This document shows, piece after piece, positions 1 through 12,356 of a DNA stretch of 64,000 bases. The translations under genes were made by a program, and so were the position numbers. The notes below the pieces were generated by a model. The model was not told the origin of the DNA. It ran no database searches and was given only the letters and a program-made list of their open reading frames with translations. Source of the stretch: Rosellinia necatrix (Eukaryota; Ascomycota; Sordariomycetes; Xylariales; Xylariaceae); the NCBI GenBank assembly GCA_021209875.1, contig JAGYVD010000003.1:1426001-1490000 (forward strand), read 5' to 3'. The stretch's first letter is position 1. Each line of letters opens with the position of its first letter.

Positions 1-493
1 AAATGATAATGATGGGAGTGCTACTGGGCGGCCGCATAAGCGGGAGTGCCACTGGGCGGCCGCATAAGCAGGCTCGCCACTAGCGTCTTATCACAAGAAC
101 CCGTGCAGCGGCTGCGACTGGAGGCGTGAAAGTGTACTTACTTCTGGGCATTTTTCAATAGATGGGATTGTGTTCCGCCGTTGTGGGCTGGGTGACCATG
201 GGTTGATTGGTGCGAAATAGAGTAGCTGAAATTCAGCGATTGACCCCGGTTCTTGACTATCATTATATCACACAGTGAAGACTATAAGCACAGTGTTCAG
301 GACATATTTACGATGACGCAGCTATAAGCACCATCGAAACGCAGTTGTCCAATCCTTACATCCCCTTACCTGGTGATGTCCCCCTATAGCTCTACTTTAC
401 TGTACTATTCTGTATCTTCCGTATCTTCGTCCTCCAATCTTCAACAACCGGCTTGAAACCAATCCATAATAACCCCCTATCACATTTACCAGC
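1..493. other. Upstream region of the Hsp70-like gene
   Basis: No gene is visible. A 28-bp unit is tandemly duplicated at 14-41 and 42-69 with one mismatch. Two CCCCT motifs (362-366 and 381-385), the core of the fungal stress-response element, lie 109-132 bp before the Hsp70-like start codon, which would suit a stress-responsive promoter. That regulatory reading is inference only; CCCCT is short enough to occur by chance. Confidence 0.4.
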
Positions 494-2862
494 ATGCCAC
501 GGAGTTCGTACTTACCGCCTGGGTCGAGTTCCCTCTTCGAAGCGACTAGTACCAATAGTGCGCAGACTTCCACCGCCGGGACATCGACCAGCATGGGGGA
601 TTCGACCATAGTAGTGGGCATAGACTTTGGGACAACGTAAGATTCCATCGGCTCAATTTGAATATCCCGTCCCATCTTGTTGATGTAATTCCAGACACTC
701 AGGCGTTTGCTGGGCGCTCAACGAAGGCCAAAAGAAGCTCCGGGTGATCATGGACTGGCCGAACCCACAAGCTGCTAATGCTAATGCGGAAAAAGTGCCT
801 TCGACGATTTCATATCAAGATGGCATTGTGCATAGTTGGGGGTACGAAGTAGATATCAGGGCAGAGAGCTTCAAATGGATCAAAATTCTTCTTGAACCGG
901 AGAAAAAATATTCCCAGACTGTCGCTGAAGTAAGGGATAGCAACAACCTTCTTACGAAACTCGGCAAGACGGCGGACGAAGTAGTGACAGACTACTTACG
1001 ACAGTTATGGGAATATACGCGGGAGGACATTCGGAAGCGTATTGACGAGGAACGTTGGGAAGACATATTCAGGGTTCACGCCGTACTGACTGTCCCAGCG
1101 ATGTGGTCGCATAAGGCTAAAGACAGAACACTCGCCGCCGCTCGCAGAGCAGGTTTCCCGGAACATATAGAAATTGTCACGGAGCCTGAAGCAGCCGCTC
1201 TAGCGACACTGAAAGGCAAAGAGCAAGAAAACACCCTTAGAGTAAGTTCGTCCGCCGAGGATTTGGAATAAACGCTAAGAAGTCAGCCCGGTGATGCTTT
1301 TGTTGTTTGTGATGCTGGAGGTGGCACTGTGGTAAGTATTCTCGCCGAGAATTCCATCGTATACTACTCACCGCTGCTAGGATCTTATAAGCTATAGGGT
1401 TAAGTCTATAAATCCGTTAGTTCTTGAAGAGTGTGCTATCGGAGATGGTATGCAATTGGAGCCACTTAATGAATTTGCTTGCTGACTGCCGTTCTAGGGG
1501 GCCTATGCGGATCAGTATTTCTCGATTTGGCTTTTGAGAAGTGGGTTATTCAGGTGGTTGGCAAAGAGCAATACTCAAGAATCAAGGTGGCCAGCCGAAA
1601 TAAGATGCTGCGCGAGTTTGAATATGGCATCAAGAGATCTTTTAATGGCGACACCGGTAAAGATTACTCTGTTGATCTCAGGGGGGTAGAGGATAACCCA
1701 AAGGAGGATATTCTAGATGATAACATCCCTGTGAAACCGTGAGTTGTCTTTTCATAATTTTTGATAATGTGTGTACCGTTCCCTAATCCTTGAGTCTCAA
1801 ATGTTAGGACAGTTCTGCGGACGATTTTCGACCACATATACTGCAAAATCGACCAGCTTGTTCAACAACAGGTCCGGGAGGTTCAGGAAAAGAACCTCAA
1901 TGTCAAGGTCAGAGCCTTTGCTAAGCCACATATATTTTCATGACTCACCTGACTCCTATTAGAGCATCCTACTCGTGGGGGGGTTTGGTGAGAACAGGTA
2001 CATACATCAACAGCTGGAAGCGACATATAAATCTCAGAATATACGGGTACTTCAAGTCGACGGCGCGTAAGTCATTTGTCTTTCCCAATGCCTGTCCAAC
2101 ATTTATTGATAATCATTTGTGATAATTAGCTGGTCATCTATCTGTCGAGGTGCTTGCATGTGGGGACTTGAACAAGATGTTTATATTCGACGTGGACAAA
2201 ACGGCGAGAGGGGCGATTCTACCATAGGGAGACCAAACGGCACTATTACGGCTCGAATCTCGAGATACAGCTACGGCATTCTTATTATGGAGCCATTTGA
2301 CCCAGTGAGGCATGTATGGCGCGACCGTTTCCAGGATCCAGCAAGTGGAGATATGATGGCCAATAATCAAATGCGATGGCTACTCAGACGGGTACGTTCT
2401 CGTCATATGTTTGCTGCATTATTTAACTAAATCATTCAGGGAGAAATGCACGAAATCGGTGCTACAATGGATATCGGTGTGAAAGAGGCTGTCAATGGAA
2501 TCGGTTGGAGAAGCAAAGGGAACCGACCATTCCATCAAAGATTATATTACTCCGATCAAGCTGTGGCATCTAGCCGGAAGGACGATAGTGAGTTCCTTAT
2601 TGTTCTTATACAGAGTCTTTTCGTACACTAACGTGCAGCTCTCTAAGGTGTGCGGCAGTTATGCAGTGTTATCTTTACCGTCCCTGAAAAGGATATCCGT
2701 CAGGCCGCAAAAAGCTACAGGAGTCCAGTTGGGAGTGGGAAATGGAGGGATACTTACTTCAATATGATGGTTCGTCTCCGGAGTGGTGTGCTTGACTTCA
2801 TCGTCTGCCAAAAAGGCGTGGTAGTTGGACAAACGGAAGTCAGCTACTCGGATATCGAGTAG
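494..2862 (+). CDS. Hsp70-family ATPase, ten exons, 623 aa
   Basis: Predicted exons are 494-636, 695-1241, 1287-1331, 1381-1447, 1498-1738, 1808-1907, 1963-2066, 2130-2391, 2440-2587 and 2648-2862. All introns are GT-AG, 45-69 bp, and phase is kept throughout. The actin-fold nucleotide-binding motifs appear in order: VGIDFGTTHSG (about residues 41-51, phosphate 1), VLTVPAMW (about 178), FVVCDAGGGTV (about 235-245, phosphate 2) and LLVGGFGEN (about 384-392, adenosine). The C-terminal part is divergent and lacks a canonical peptide-binding domain with an EEVD tail. This fits the large, expanded group of Hsp70/HSPA12-like proteins in filamentous fungi, whose clients are mostly unknown. Location is probably cytosolic, as no signal peptide is seen. 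The start is the first ATG before IDFGTT and leaves a Ser/Thr-rich N-terminal tail. The 3' end faces the SET gene, 149 bp away. Confidence 0.85.
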
Positions 2863-3011
2863 GAAGCGGTGCTGTGTTAAGTGTAATTACAAGGGATATA
2901 CACCTACAATGATTTGGTATTATCTCTTATCAAATGACGATATTTTATGTATATTACTCGCCCTATTTCTGGCTTGCTACTTGTCATTCACAGATGCCTT
3001 TTTTTTTTCAT

Positions 3012-5359
3012 CTATGCGAGCTCAGGGAAGACGATACCAATCCCTACGTCCGTCCCAGTGCATATACTGTAGACAACCGTAGCATAGTGCTTTGCCCGTG
3101 AACATAATCCCGGCGCCATCACCTTGTAGGCTTCATGCAGGTACACGAAGGCTCGAATGCTAGGAATCTCCGCATGACCCCATCGCTTGATCTCAAATTT
3201 CTTTCCACCCCTGGGATAGGCAACAATGTCGTATCCGAGGGCTTCAAACCCCTTGATTATTGCTTCAATTCCATCTTTCGCCCTATTGTTTGAAATAAGC
3301 GTAAATCCTAGGGTAAAGTACCCGTCCCAAAGTGCCGGACGCACTGCCCCTGGCCTGGTCGGATAAGTTTTGTCCGCCTGGCTAAGCAAGCCTGAGATCT
3401 TGGTAAGAAGCTTCGGGTCGACAGTTTCCTTTTTGACGGTAACCTTCAAGATAGATTTGAGAGCTTTTAGTAGACTGTTACGCGTTGAAAGCGTCTTCTT
3501 CGTCGTCGACTTGCAATCAAGACACCACAGACAGTCACAGACAAATCCCCAGTTCTCTATTCTCTTCTGGGCTTCTTCGTATGTCGTCTCCACACCACGG
3601 ATTCGATATGGGAACTGGAGCTCTGTGCCGGCTGGGAGGTCTTGGCACGCACGCACAATTTGCATATCTCCGATGAAGGATCGTCGGCAATTCCCAAGGC
3701 AGGCGTGGTTGATGCGCGAAGCCAATAGCCAGATACCACCGGTTGTATATTTTTCCTCGTCTTCACTATGTTGGCTGTATATCTTCGTCCCATGGCTGGT
3801 CCTTGGAGCGCCGAAACAGTTTATATTCATCACCCTATCCACAAAGAAGCTAGCACCATGTCAGTGAACTCGTCATCCATGAAGCATGTGATGACTTACG
3901 TATCGACTATTGGCCGGCCATCTGCTTCGGAAACAGCCACTGGTACATAATCCCCATGATACAAAGCTTTGAATTCTTCCGAAGCTTGAGGGGAGTGATA
4001 TAGCTTCTGGATGATCTTCGTCAAGAGGTGTGCGTGTCCGCCCAATCTACCTTGTTTCGTCTCCAGTTGCATCAATACTATCATGTTCATGCGTCCAATA
4101 GGGTCGTCGGTATCTGCATAACAATATGCGAACGCCTTTTCACACAGAAGGAGCTCGCCAGCTTTCACAGACCTGGTCGTGAAGAGCCCATTCCCACGCC
4201 CCTGGGATTCGCGCACGACTAGGGGCCCCTGGTAAGTTGCGCAATCGATAATAGGAGGGGTCGCCTCAGCCTGGCCATACATAGACGCGAAATCATACTC
4301 GCCTCTTTGTACTTCTTTGATCCGTTTCGCAGCTCGCTGGGACTCCTGTTTGGCTTCCCTGTTCTGAGGATATGATTGTGTAAAGACACGCCACTTCTCG
4401 AGGCTTTCGGCGGGCTTGCCGAGCTCATATAAAGCCCTAGCCTGTCGAAAAAGACTCTTCTCGGTCGCGTGAACACTCGCAGCATCGAATAGGGCTTTCT
4501 CTGGTCGGCCTAGTTGAAGGTTTACAAAGGAACGATTGAGGCGAGCCAATTGTTCTTCCTCGGGTGTCTGAGCAGTACGCATCGCATCAGAGTAGCTATA
4601 TAGGGAAACGAAAATGTTAGCTTACTTCGGAATAAGATCATATGTACAACTAGAGTTAGGCTCTCATAAATATACTTGGCGTCATAGGACTTACAGTTTC
4701 TCTGCTTTAGTCCACTGTTTGTGTTTTACGGCCAAATTCCCTCCCTTGCGTAGTACTTCAGATGTTTCAGACTTGGGATATTTATTCCTCCATTTTGAAG
4801 GAATGCACGGATCGCTTTCATGAAGCCAAACAACATCGCTGATATGATCAACTCTGACGCTATAGCTTCCATCAGCGGTAGCCTTAAAGAATGGTTCTTT
4901 AATGACCAAGACCATATGTGGGTATAGGATATCTTCTGGGTCAGCCTGTGGAGGCTTTGGCTGATGATACAGCTGGAGTAGGACTGCAGTGCCTTCTTCA
5001 TCTTCGACAATGGCCATGATAGCGTTCATGTTGTCGGGCGGGGTGATGACTCGGACTACCGCTTTCCTGCCTCGATGGTGCTTCTGGAGTTCCATTTGCG
5101 AGATGGCGATGGGGGTAAGCTCAACAATCGAGCGTACGCTTGGAGCGTAGGCAGGTGGAACTTGTGTTGTCATGAGCCTAGGTTCTCCGTCCGCCTGGGA
5201 CTGTTGGTTGCTTCGACGTTGGTTCATAAACAAGCCAACGACATCTTGCGGGCGCGGGTGGTGTTTCGGGATGTACCCCCGCCGAAGATTCGCTCTCTCG
5301 GCCGCATTAATGCATCTCTGGAGCATGGAGGCGATCTGTTCGCCTGTTGGTGTCTCCAT
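3012..5359 (-). CDS. TPR and SET domain protein, three exons, 732 aa
   Basis: Exons on the minus strand are 5359-4695, 4595-3900 and 3849-3012, with introns 4596-4694 and 3850-3899 (GT-AG, CTAAC/CTGAC-like branch points). The open frame continues upstream to 5437, but that codon is GTG. The first ATG is at 5359 in a good context (A at -3, G at +4), so I chose it. Residues about 230-300 form TPR-like helices. The SET domain is split: GRGNGLFTTR near 354, RINHACLGNC (499-508, the NHxC motif of the cofactor site), GTELQFPY (528-535), then post-SET cysteines C558, C560, C563 and C566. The order matches SMYD-like fungal TPR/SET proteins, presumed lysine methyltransferases. The substrate is unknown. 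The usual NHSC serine is alanine here, so activity is likely but unproven. The gene is convergent with the Hsp70-like gene. Confidence 0.85.
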
Positions 5360-7492
5360 GGTGTACTGTTTAGCTCTCGGGGGATCTTGGGACAAGCCCG
5401 CGTTACCGCGATGGTAGAAGAAACAAATATGAACCACCTTGATTTATTTCATGAGCAACAGAAACCCTGACACCTCACCTCAGTATGTCATGCCTCCGGG
5501 TTTTCTACAAGGTTTCTTATCAAGTTGGAGTGTGCACAACATTGGTGCCGAGACGATGCTTCAGCGTTGCAGTGCTGACAATGGATGCTGGGTGACAGGT
5601 GTGTAATTCCCATTGGATGGCGGATAGGCACATGGCTATATGTAGGTTCCCGACGCAGGCATCAGCTTCTAGGTTACGCACTGTTATGTTTCAAGGCCGG
5701 GTGCTCTGTAATGTTTATCACGGCGAGAGTCAACTGGGCTGGATACCCCGCTGGGCTGTGGATTATCCAGCCACTGCTAGAAAGCTGCTTTGTAGGGTTG
5801 GTTTGTAGAGCCCGCAGGCGGTGCTCAATCAATCAATAACGCGTTAGCAACGTTTGCCTCCAGCTCACCGGGCATGTGATATGACGTCCATACGTATACC
5901 ATGTCTCAAACTACCCCTCCTACTCGCTACATGTGTGACTCATATCGCTTGTTCATCGTTGGTTGGTTTGGTTTCCGTGTTTGACTAGCAACGCGAGGGG
6001 TCATAAGGGCAGCGGCAAGCTATCCTGATATCCCAACCCACGCTCACCGACCAGGACACAAATTGGGCACCCCCAAACTGGAGCGTTCCTGCGATAATTA
6101 CTTGGTGCATGCTGATCGGTTCGATTACCATGCTGCTGTCAGGATGGCTCTATATACTCAGAGAGTGTCAGACACGGCAAATTAAATCCACACCCACTCT
6201 AAATAATTATAATAACAGAAATTAGGGATCTTTGCAGCCTGATCTATTACAAACATATACTACATACAGGCGGTGATTGAAATGCTTCTATCTACGAAGG
6301 TTGCGCAGCCTGCAGGCCAGAGCAGGTATCTTTAGGTCACTTTCTTACTGTGTGGCGGTATGCTACCTTCCCCTATTGAAATTACCAGTAGGCGTCTTCT
6401 GCCGTCCCAGGCCGTAAATATGCATACCAAATGAAGTCGATATATTCTTCCAGTGGTAACCAGGAATGCAAGACTGGTAGCCTTTTTGACTCTGAGAGAA
6501 AGGAAAGTACACTGTCTAATGCCTGGGATGCGTACTTTTTATTCTGGCTCACACCCAGGACAAGAAAGACTCATTACAAGCGTCATATAAGTCATACTTG
6601 TGTAAGATATGTACGGATTAGCCGTATCTGTAAATGTTTCAAAAAATAGATAGGGGAGTGTGCTAGAGTGGGAAGGGGGGACTACCGGACTAGCAGGCTA
6701 GTAACGTGTGACAAGTAAAACGAAGCTAGTAAATGCGCTTTAATAAACGCCAATATTGAAATGAGTGTGAAGGTTTAAGCATCCCTTGTAAAGTAGCGAA
6801 CAGAGTACGCCCTACAAAAAGGCGGGTGAAGTGGTATAGGGGGTTGGGTAATGAATACATATACGTTGAACCAACAGTCATGATATAGTTACTTTCATGC
6901 TGGAGGCAACAGAGCCTCTGTTAGATACAAACTTGTGTGGAGTACAGTTAGGAAGCATATGGGACGAGAACTAGGCAAGTATATGAACTAACGTCGAAGT
7001 TTTAGTCGAAAATGGATTACTGCATTCCCTACATATATCTTAATACCACACAACAGAAAGTACGGCCGCGACGTTCTACTCTTTGTGGTTTAGCACATCT
7101 CAAAAGTTTTGTATAACGACGCTTTCCTAGATGATAAGTAATCTTGCCCCTTCAATGTAACTATTTCTTCAAAGAATTGGGTGATGAATATAGCATCTAC
7201 ACTATCAAGGAGCAACTGGTAACGGAACCAAAGCAATCCCCCTTAGCCAAAGGAGGTAGGACCAAAACGGCATCATGCTTAGTTTTTTCTCCCTTGAGCT
7301 GTTGAATACGTAAAATTAAGGGGGCTGACATGTAAAGGTAACACGTTGGCCAACATAGGGTATTACCATGTGCTAGCATAGTCTGAGTATAAATATCGCC
7401 GACCTCACAAGAACAATGCACATTCCTCTCGAAACTAACAATCAACTCCGGCCTGTCAAAACCACACACAAACAGCTCTCTCTCTGACCAAA
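5360..7492. other. Intergenic spacer without recognisable gene
   Basis: About 2.1 kb of ordinary base composition. The open frames here are short, lack good start contexts or splice continuity, and resemble nothing I know. I see no tRNA, transposon ends or conserved repeat. It holds the promoter of the TPR/SET gene on the left and that of the small gene on the right. Confidence 0.5.
7388..7395 (+). promoter_or_regulatory. TATA box candidate
   Basis: TATAAATA lies 105 bp upstream of the ATG at 7493. It is followed by a C/A- and CT-rich leader ending in CTCTCTCTCTGACCAAAATG, the usual look of a fungal core promoter and 5' leader. Confidence 0.5.
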
Positions 7493-7822
7493 ATGTCAAT
7501 TAAAGTCGAAGCCCAGTCGAATTATGCCTTCCGTCAAGATTTATTTTACGTTAGAGCCACCGTCACAGCCGGCACGGAGCCTTGCGAGGAAATTTGGCTC
7601 TCGCTATTCAATGGAGCTGGATGTATAGTTGAAGGCACCTTGAGAAGGGAGGTATGGAGCCCCTCAGGCGGAACTCAAATTTTTGAGTGGCGGGAGAAAT
7701 GGTTCAAAGATCAGAAGCCGGGACGCGGCTTCAAGTTTGTCGTCACAATAGTCTCGAAGGGCGCTCCAATGATGCAATCGCAGAGCGCTCTTATCGACCT
7801 ACAAGGTCTAGGTATCCAGTAA
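7493..7822 (+). CDS. Small intronless protein of unknown function, 109 aa
   Basis: I do not recognise this protein. The ATG has a favourable context (A at -3) after a pyrimidine-rich leader and a TATA-like box, and composition is coding-like, so it is probably a real gene. The sequence alternates hydrophobic and polar residues (FYVRATVTAG, EEIWLSLFNGAG, FKFVVTIVSKG), suggesting a small all-beta fold. It has two cysteines, no signal peptide and no membrane segment, so a soluble intracellular protein is expected. An effector role is not supported, as there is no secretion signal. It lies between the SET gene and the NLR remnant, both on the opposite strand. Intron-like sequence right after the stop could be part of its 3' UTR. 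It could still be a lineage-specific or spurious frame. Confidence 0.55.
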   Translation: MSIKVEAQSNYAFRQDLFYVRATVTAGTEPCEEIWLSLFNGAGCIVEGTLRREVWSPSGGTQIFEWREKWFKDQKPGRGFKFVVTIVSKGAPMMQSQSALIDLQGLGIQ

Positions 7823-8738
7823 GGAATACCCGATCCAATAATGGCACCAATATAGCAAACCAGTGGCGGTGAGTATAGAAATATCATATTAGCCTTGCAA
7901 CTTGGTATTGTACTGACCGGCTTATTCGAATAGCCTAATAAATCGCACAAGACTGGCACAATCCATTTTCAACTCTCTTTTGGTTGACCATTTTTCTTTT
8001 ATGAAAACCCCTTATTCTGTTCACATCAATCAACAATCGGGGGGTTTGATGGCGTCACATGTGCTCGGAGTACCGCTTTAAACTTTTGAAAGTCCCAGAG
8101 ATTTGAGGTAAAGGGGCTTGCAGTCTATCCCAGCATCAATACTCATGTTGAGAGCATCAATGAGTAGATACCGTTCATTCGTTCGCCTTGTTAGTATCAT
8201 CATCGAATACAACTTGTTCATTATTAATGAGTTTGGGCGTAAGCGCAATGTAAATACTCACCCTGTCTACGAGCCTACAACTATTTGTGGAATTCGATTT
8301 TAAATGACATGTCCCAAGATCTACACCTTCGCCAAAACTACAATTATATGTAGGTACATTGTATCTCTCCCACTCTCTTTTTGCGTTGTAGTTGGATGAT
8401 TCATATGAATTTGCCCCCCATATGAGACTTTTTATGTTGAATATTGAGATAACGCGCAATAAAAGGGGCTAAGACTTATCAGCAGGAAAACGAAACTTGA
8501 ACGATGTGCTTGTTATTTCCCTTGTTGATTACATTCAAGGGCAATCCGTGTCAGGTCTCCAGGTCCCGGTTTCAGCAATATGACGCCAATGGTCTACATT
8601 ATGAAAATTAATGTAAATGAATAACACACAATGTCATAGTGTTAGAATCAAAGGTACGATATCAATATGAATTCATCCACTTCGTTATTGATTTCGCCTG
8701 TGGCCACAGTTATCAACATGCTAGGCAGAATTCTCATT
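7823..8738. other. Spacer between small gene and NLR remnant
   Basis: About 0.9 kb with moderately raised A+T and only short unconvincing frames on both strands. No RNA gene, repeat or transposon end was found. It probably holds the 3' flank of the broken NLR gene. Confidence 0.45.
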
Positions 8739-9020
8739 TCATATTGCTTCTGCTACTTTTTTCTTTGCTTGATTTAAAACCGCCAGAACGTCATCCAAAT
8801 ACGGGGTACCACTGAACGCCGAAATTAAAGTTTCTTCGGCTGTCACAATTTTATTGAAAGTCTTGAACTCACTTTCCCTAAGTATTTGCCAAAAATATAC
8901 CACAGGATCAGCATCATACTCAAGCAAAAGCTTCGCGATTGTCCAATTCATTTTGGTAACCTCAGAGCCAAAAAACCAGTCGCCCCATAAACTAATAAGG
9001 AATGTTTTCCACAGTGTGTG
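8739..9020 (-). pseudogene. C-terminal fragment of a fungal NLR-type protein
   Basis: Read on the minus strand, one open frame runs from the island edge (codon at 9020-9018, starting HTLWKTF) to a TGA at 8739-8741, about 93 codons. It contains an ankyrin-like stretch, TIAKLLLEYDADP, and ends in a lysine-rich helix. A segment like HTLW...LLLExGADP followed by a short helical tail is, from my memory of the family, common at the C-termini of fungal NACHT NLRs. An ATG at 8951 opens the last 70 codons, but the frame is open further upstream to the island border, so the fragment is better read as the 3' end of a truncated gene than as a small gene. The same strand carries NACHT sequence at the other side of the island (61.8-62.3 kb). 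The link between the two pieces is inference. Confidence 0.55.
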
Positions 9021-9023
9021 TCA
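9016..9023. repeat. Left target-site duplication of the island
   Basis: GTGTGTCA directly precedes the left terminus TAGGGTTGT. The right terminus is followed by GTCTGTCA (61470-61477), a 7/8 match at the same offset. Eight base pairs is the duplication length of hAT transposons. Confidence 0.55.
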
Positions 9024-9173
9024 TAGGGTTGTAAAAAGCCCAGCCCATGGGCGCCCATAATAGCCCATGGGCTCTTGGCGGGCCTTTATAAAAGCTTATA
9101 AGCTTTTAGCAGGCTTTTATAAAAACTTATAAGCTTTTAGCAAGTTTTTATAAAAGCTTATAAGTTTAAAAAA
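9024..9173 (+). repeat. Left hAT-like terminus with subterminal tandem repeats
   Basis: The terminal inverted motif TAGGGTTGT is followed by GC-rich palindromic CCCATGGG sequence, then three 31-bp tandem units (9081-9111, 9112-9142, 9143-9173) built on TTTATAAAAGCTTATAAGC. The first unit keeps its GC bases and the third is already AT-converted, so mutation deepens inward. Confidence 0.6.
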
Positions 9174-10040
9174 GCTGTTAAAAATTTATAAATTTTTATA
9201 AGCTATTTATAAATTAAAAATTAAAAATTATTTTTATGTTAATTTTATTTTAATTATTAAATTTAAAAATATTATTATATTTAAAATCAAATTTTATTAA
9301 TAAAAATATTAATATAATATTTATAATAATAAAAGCTATAATAAAAATTAAAATAAATATATATATTTAAATAATAATTAATAAATTATAATAAAAATAA
9401 AATATTAAAAATATAAAAATAAAATAATTAATATTAAAATAAAAGCTATATTAAAATAAAGCTGTTTTTAAAAATAAATAGCTAATATAATTTAAATAAA
9501 ATATATTTTTTTTAAATTATATTTAAAATTAAACTATATTAAATAAAATATAAAATTTATAATTATTAAAAATAATATAAAATTTATATTATTATATATT
9601 AAAAGTTTTAAATTATATTATTAATTATAAATATATTAAAAATAATATAAACTAAAATATAATATTTTTATAAAAATAAAATATAAAATAAATAATAATA
9701 TTTTAATTTATATAATTTTTAATTATTATAAATAATTAATATAAATATTAATATATAAAATATAATAAAAATTAATAATTAATTATAATAAATATTAAAA
9801 ATAATATAAACTATTTTTAAATAATATTTATATAAAGTTTTAATATTATTAAAATAAATATTAAAAAAATATATAAAAACTATGTTTTTTATAAATTATT
9901 ATAAAAAAATTAAAAATATATTAATAAATTTTAATAATAATTATTAAAAATAATATTTATATTAATTAAATAATAAATAAAATAATAAAAATGAAAATGT
10001 AAGCTTGTTTTTATATAAAATAAAAAATAAATTATATTTT
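9174..10040. other. AT-saturated filler, nothing recognisable
   Basis: Nearly pure A/T with scattered GC steps in AGCT or GCTA contexts. No gene, hairpin or repeat border was seen. Presumably the RIP-saturated interior of the outermost element. Confidence 0.5.
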
Positions 10041-10226
10041 TAGTATAGTTTACTAAGGGTAGTGTGGTATTGAGTCTGTAAAAGTGTGATGTAGAATTAA
10101 AGAAGGAAGGGCTTCTGGTCCCGCAGGGACCAGAAGCCTTAGGCTAGTACCTTATCTAATCTACACAATCCTTATCTAGCTAGCTGCGCTAGCTAGATAA
10201 GGAGCCCCCTCTTCCTGACTGTGTCA
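10041..10226 (+). mobile_element. Solo LTR, family E (E1)
   Basis: A 186-bp GC-containing unit from TAGTATAG to CTGTGTCA, flanked on both sides by ATTTT (10036-10040 and 10227-10231). Related copies at 23357 and 31615 share both ends. It carries two perfect hairpins with 3-nt loops: 10110-10138 (13-bp arms, GGCTTCTGGTCCC) and 10170-10202 (15-bp arms). It is nearly unmutated although embedded in saturated sequence. The first dinucleotide is TA rather than TG in all copies. Confidence 0.75.
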
Positions 10227-10870
10227 ATTTTTTAAAAATAAAAAAAATTAATATATATATTAATTTATATATTAATTAATTTATTTATTTTAAAAACTTA
10301 TATTAATAAAATAATAAAGTTTAAAATTTTATTTTAAAATTAATAACAAATTATTTAATATAAAAATTATTTTAATAATAATATTATAAATAATTATATT
10401 TTAAAAATAATTATAAAACTTATTAAATTTATAAAATTAAAATATTTTAAAATAATTAATTAAATAAAAATATTAATTTTTATATAAATTAAATATAAAA
10501 AGTTTTAAAATTTTTTATTTTATAAAAGCAAATTATTAGCCTGTTTTTATATAAATTTTTGCAAATATTTTTAAAAGCTATAATAAAAACGTTTATATTA
10601 AATTAATTTTTAATAAAATAATATTTATAATTAATATTATTATTATTAAAATTAATAATTTTAAATATATTTTTAAATAAATAATAAATACTATGTTTTT
10701 ATTATTAAAATTAATATATAAAGCTAGCTAAATAAAAAGTTTAATAATAAAAATATATAATTAATAATTATTATAATTTATTTAAAATATTTGTTTTAAA
10801 TATAATTAAAAATTAATATAATAAAAAAAAAATTATTATAAGTTTTTAATTTAAATAATAATTTAAACTA
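10227..10870. other. AT-saturated filler
   Basis: Nothing recognisable on either strand; only A/T-rich, RIP-like sequence between solo LTR E1 and the AAT-tailed insertion. Confidence 0.5.
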
Positions 10871-11273
<403 letters not shown>

Positions 11274-12356
11274 GAATATATAAATATATAAATTATTATA
11301 TTAATAATAATATTAAATAATATAAATAATATTATAAATAATTAATAATATAATATAAATTATAAAATAAATATATATAATAAAAGCTATAATAAAAAGC
11401 CAAAATATTAATATTAATATATAATAAAATATAAATTTAACTTTTTAAAATAAATTATATAAAAAAAAATGAAAACTTTTGTTTTAATTGTTATATTAAT
11501 TTTATATTAATTATAATTTCATATATATTTTAAATAATTTTATAATATTAAAAAATATTAATATAATTTATAAACTAATTTAATATATAATTATTATTAA
11601 TTTTAATTTAGCTATAAAACTATTTTATTTTTAATAATAACGTAATTTATAAATTAATATATATATTAATTAAAACTATTATATAGCTTTAACAGCAGTT
11701 TTTAATTTTTTGTTTAAGCTTTATAAAATATAAGATTTTTTAATATATAATTTAGCTAGTTTTTTTAATAATTTTTTAGCTGTTTATTTATATTTTTAAA
11801 AATAAAATATATATTTTTAGCCGAGATAATATTAATATTTTTATATATAACTTTTTTAAAAATAAATTAATATTATAATATTATATAATATATATAATAT
11901 TAAATATTAGCTTAATATTTTTAATTATTAAAATAATTTAATAGTTATAAATTATATTAAAATTTATAGTTAAAATAAAATAAAATTCATATAAAGCTTA
12001 TTAAAAATAAAAATAATAACTATTTTATTAGCTTTTTATAAAATATTAATAATTAAAGCTTAAAAATAAAATTTTTAGCTAATTTTATTAAAAATAATTT
12101 TTATATTAAATAAATAAAAATATTTTTTAAACAATAAAATTTAATCAAAATTAAATTATAACATGTAAATATTTTAAAATATTTTATTTATAAAAAATAT
12201 TAAAATATATTAATTTTATATTAATTAATAAAAATTTATTTTAAATAAATTTTAATGTTTAAAAAAATATAAATAAAGTTTTTAAAAACAACAGCAGATA
12301 ATTTTATTTAATATATTATTATTATTTATTATTATTTATTAGTTTAAATAAGCAAG

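Noticed and set aside
2130..2235. A second frame in exon 8 of the Hsp70-like gene reads AGHLSVEVLACGDLNKMFIF and suggested a frameshift pseudogene
   Set aside because: The splice phase from exon 7 leads into the other frame, WSSICRGACMWGL, which fits the family and stays open to the next intron, so no frameshift is needed.
5360..5437. Longer N-terminus of the TPR/SET protein
   Set aside because: The upstream in-frame codon is GTG, not ATG, and the ATG at 5359 has a strong initiation context.
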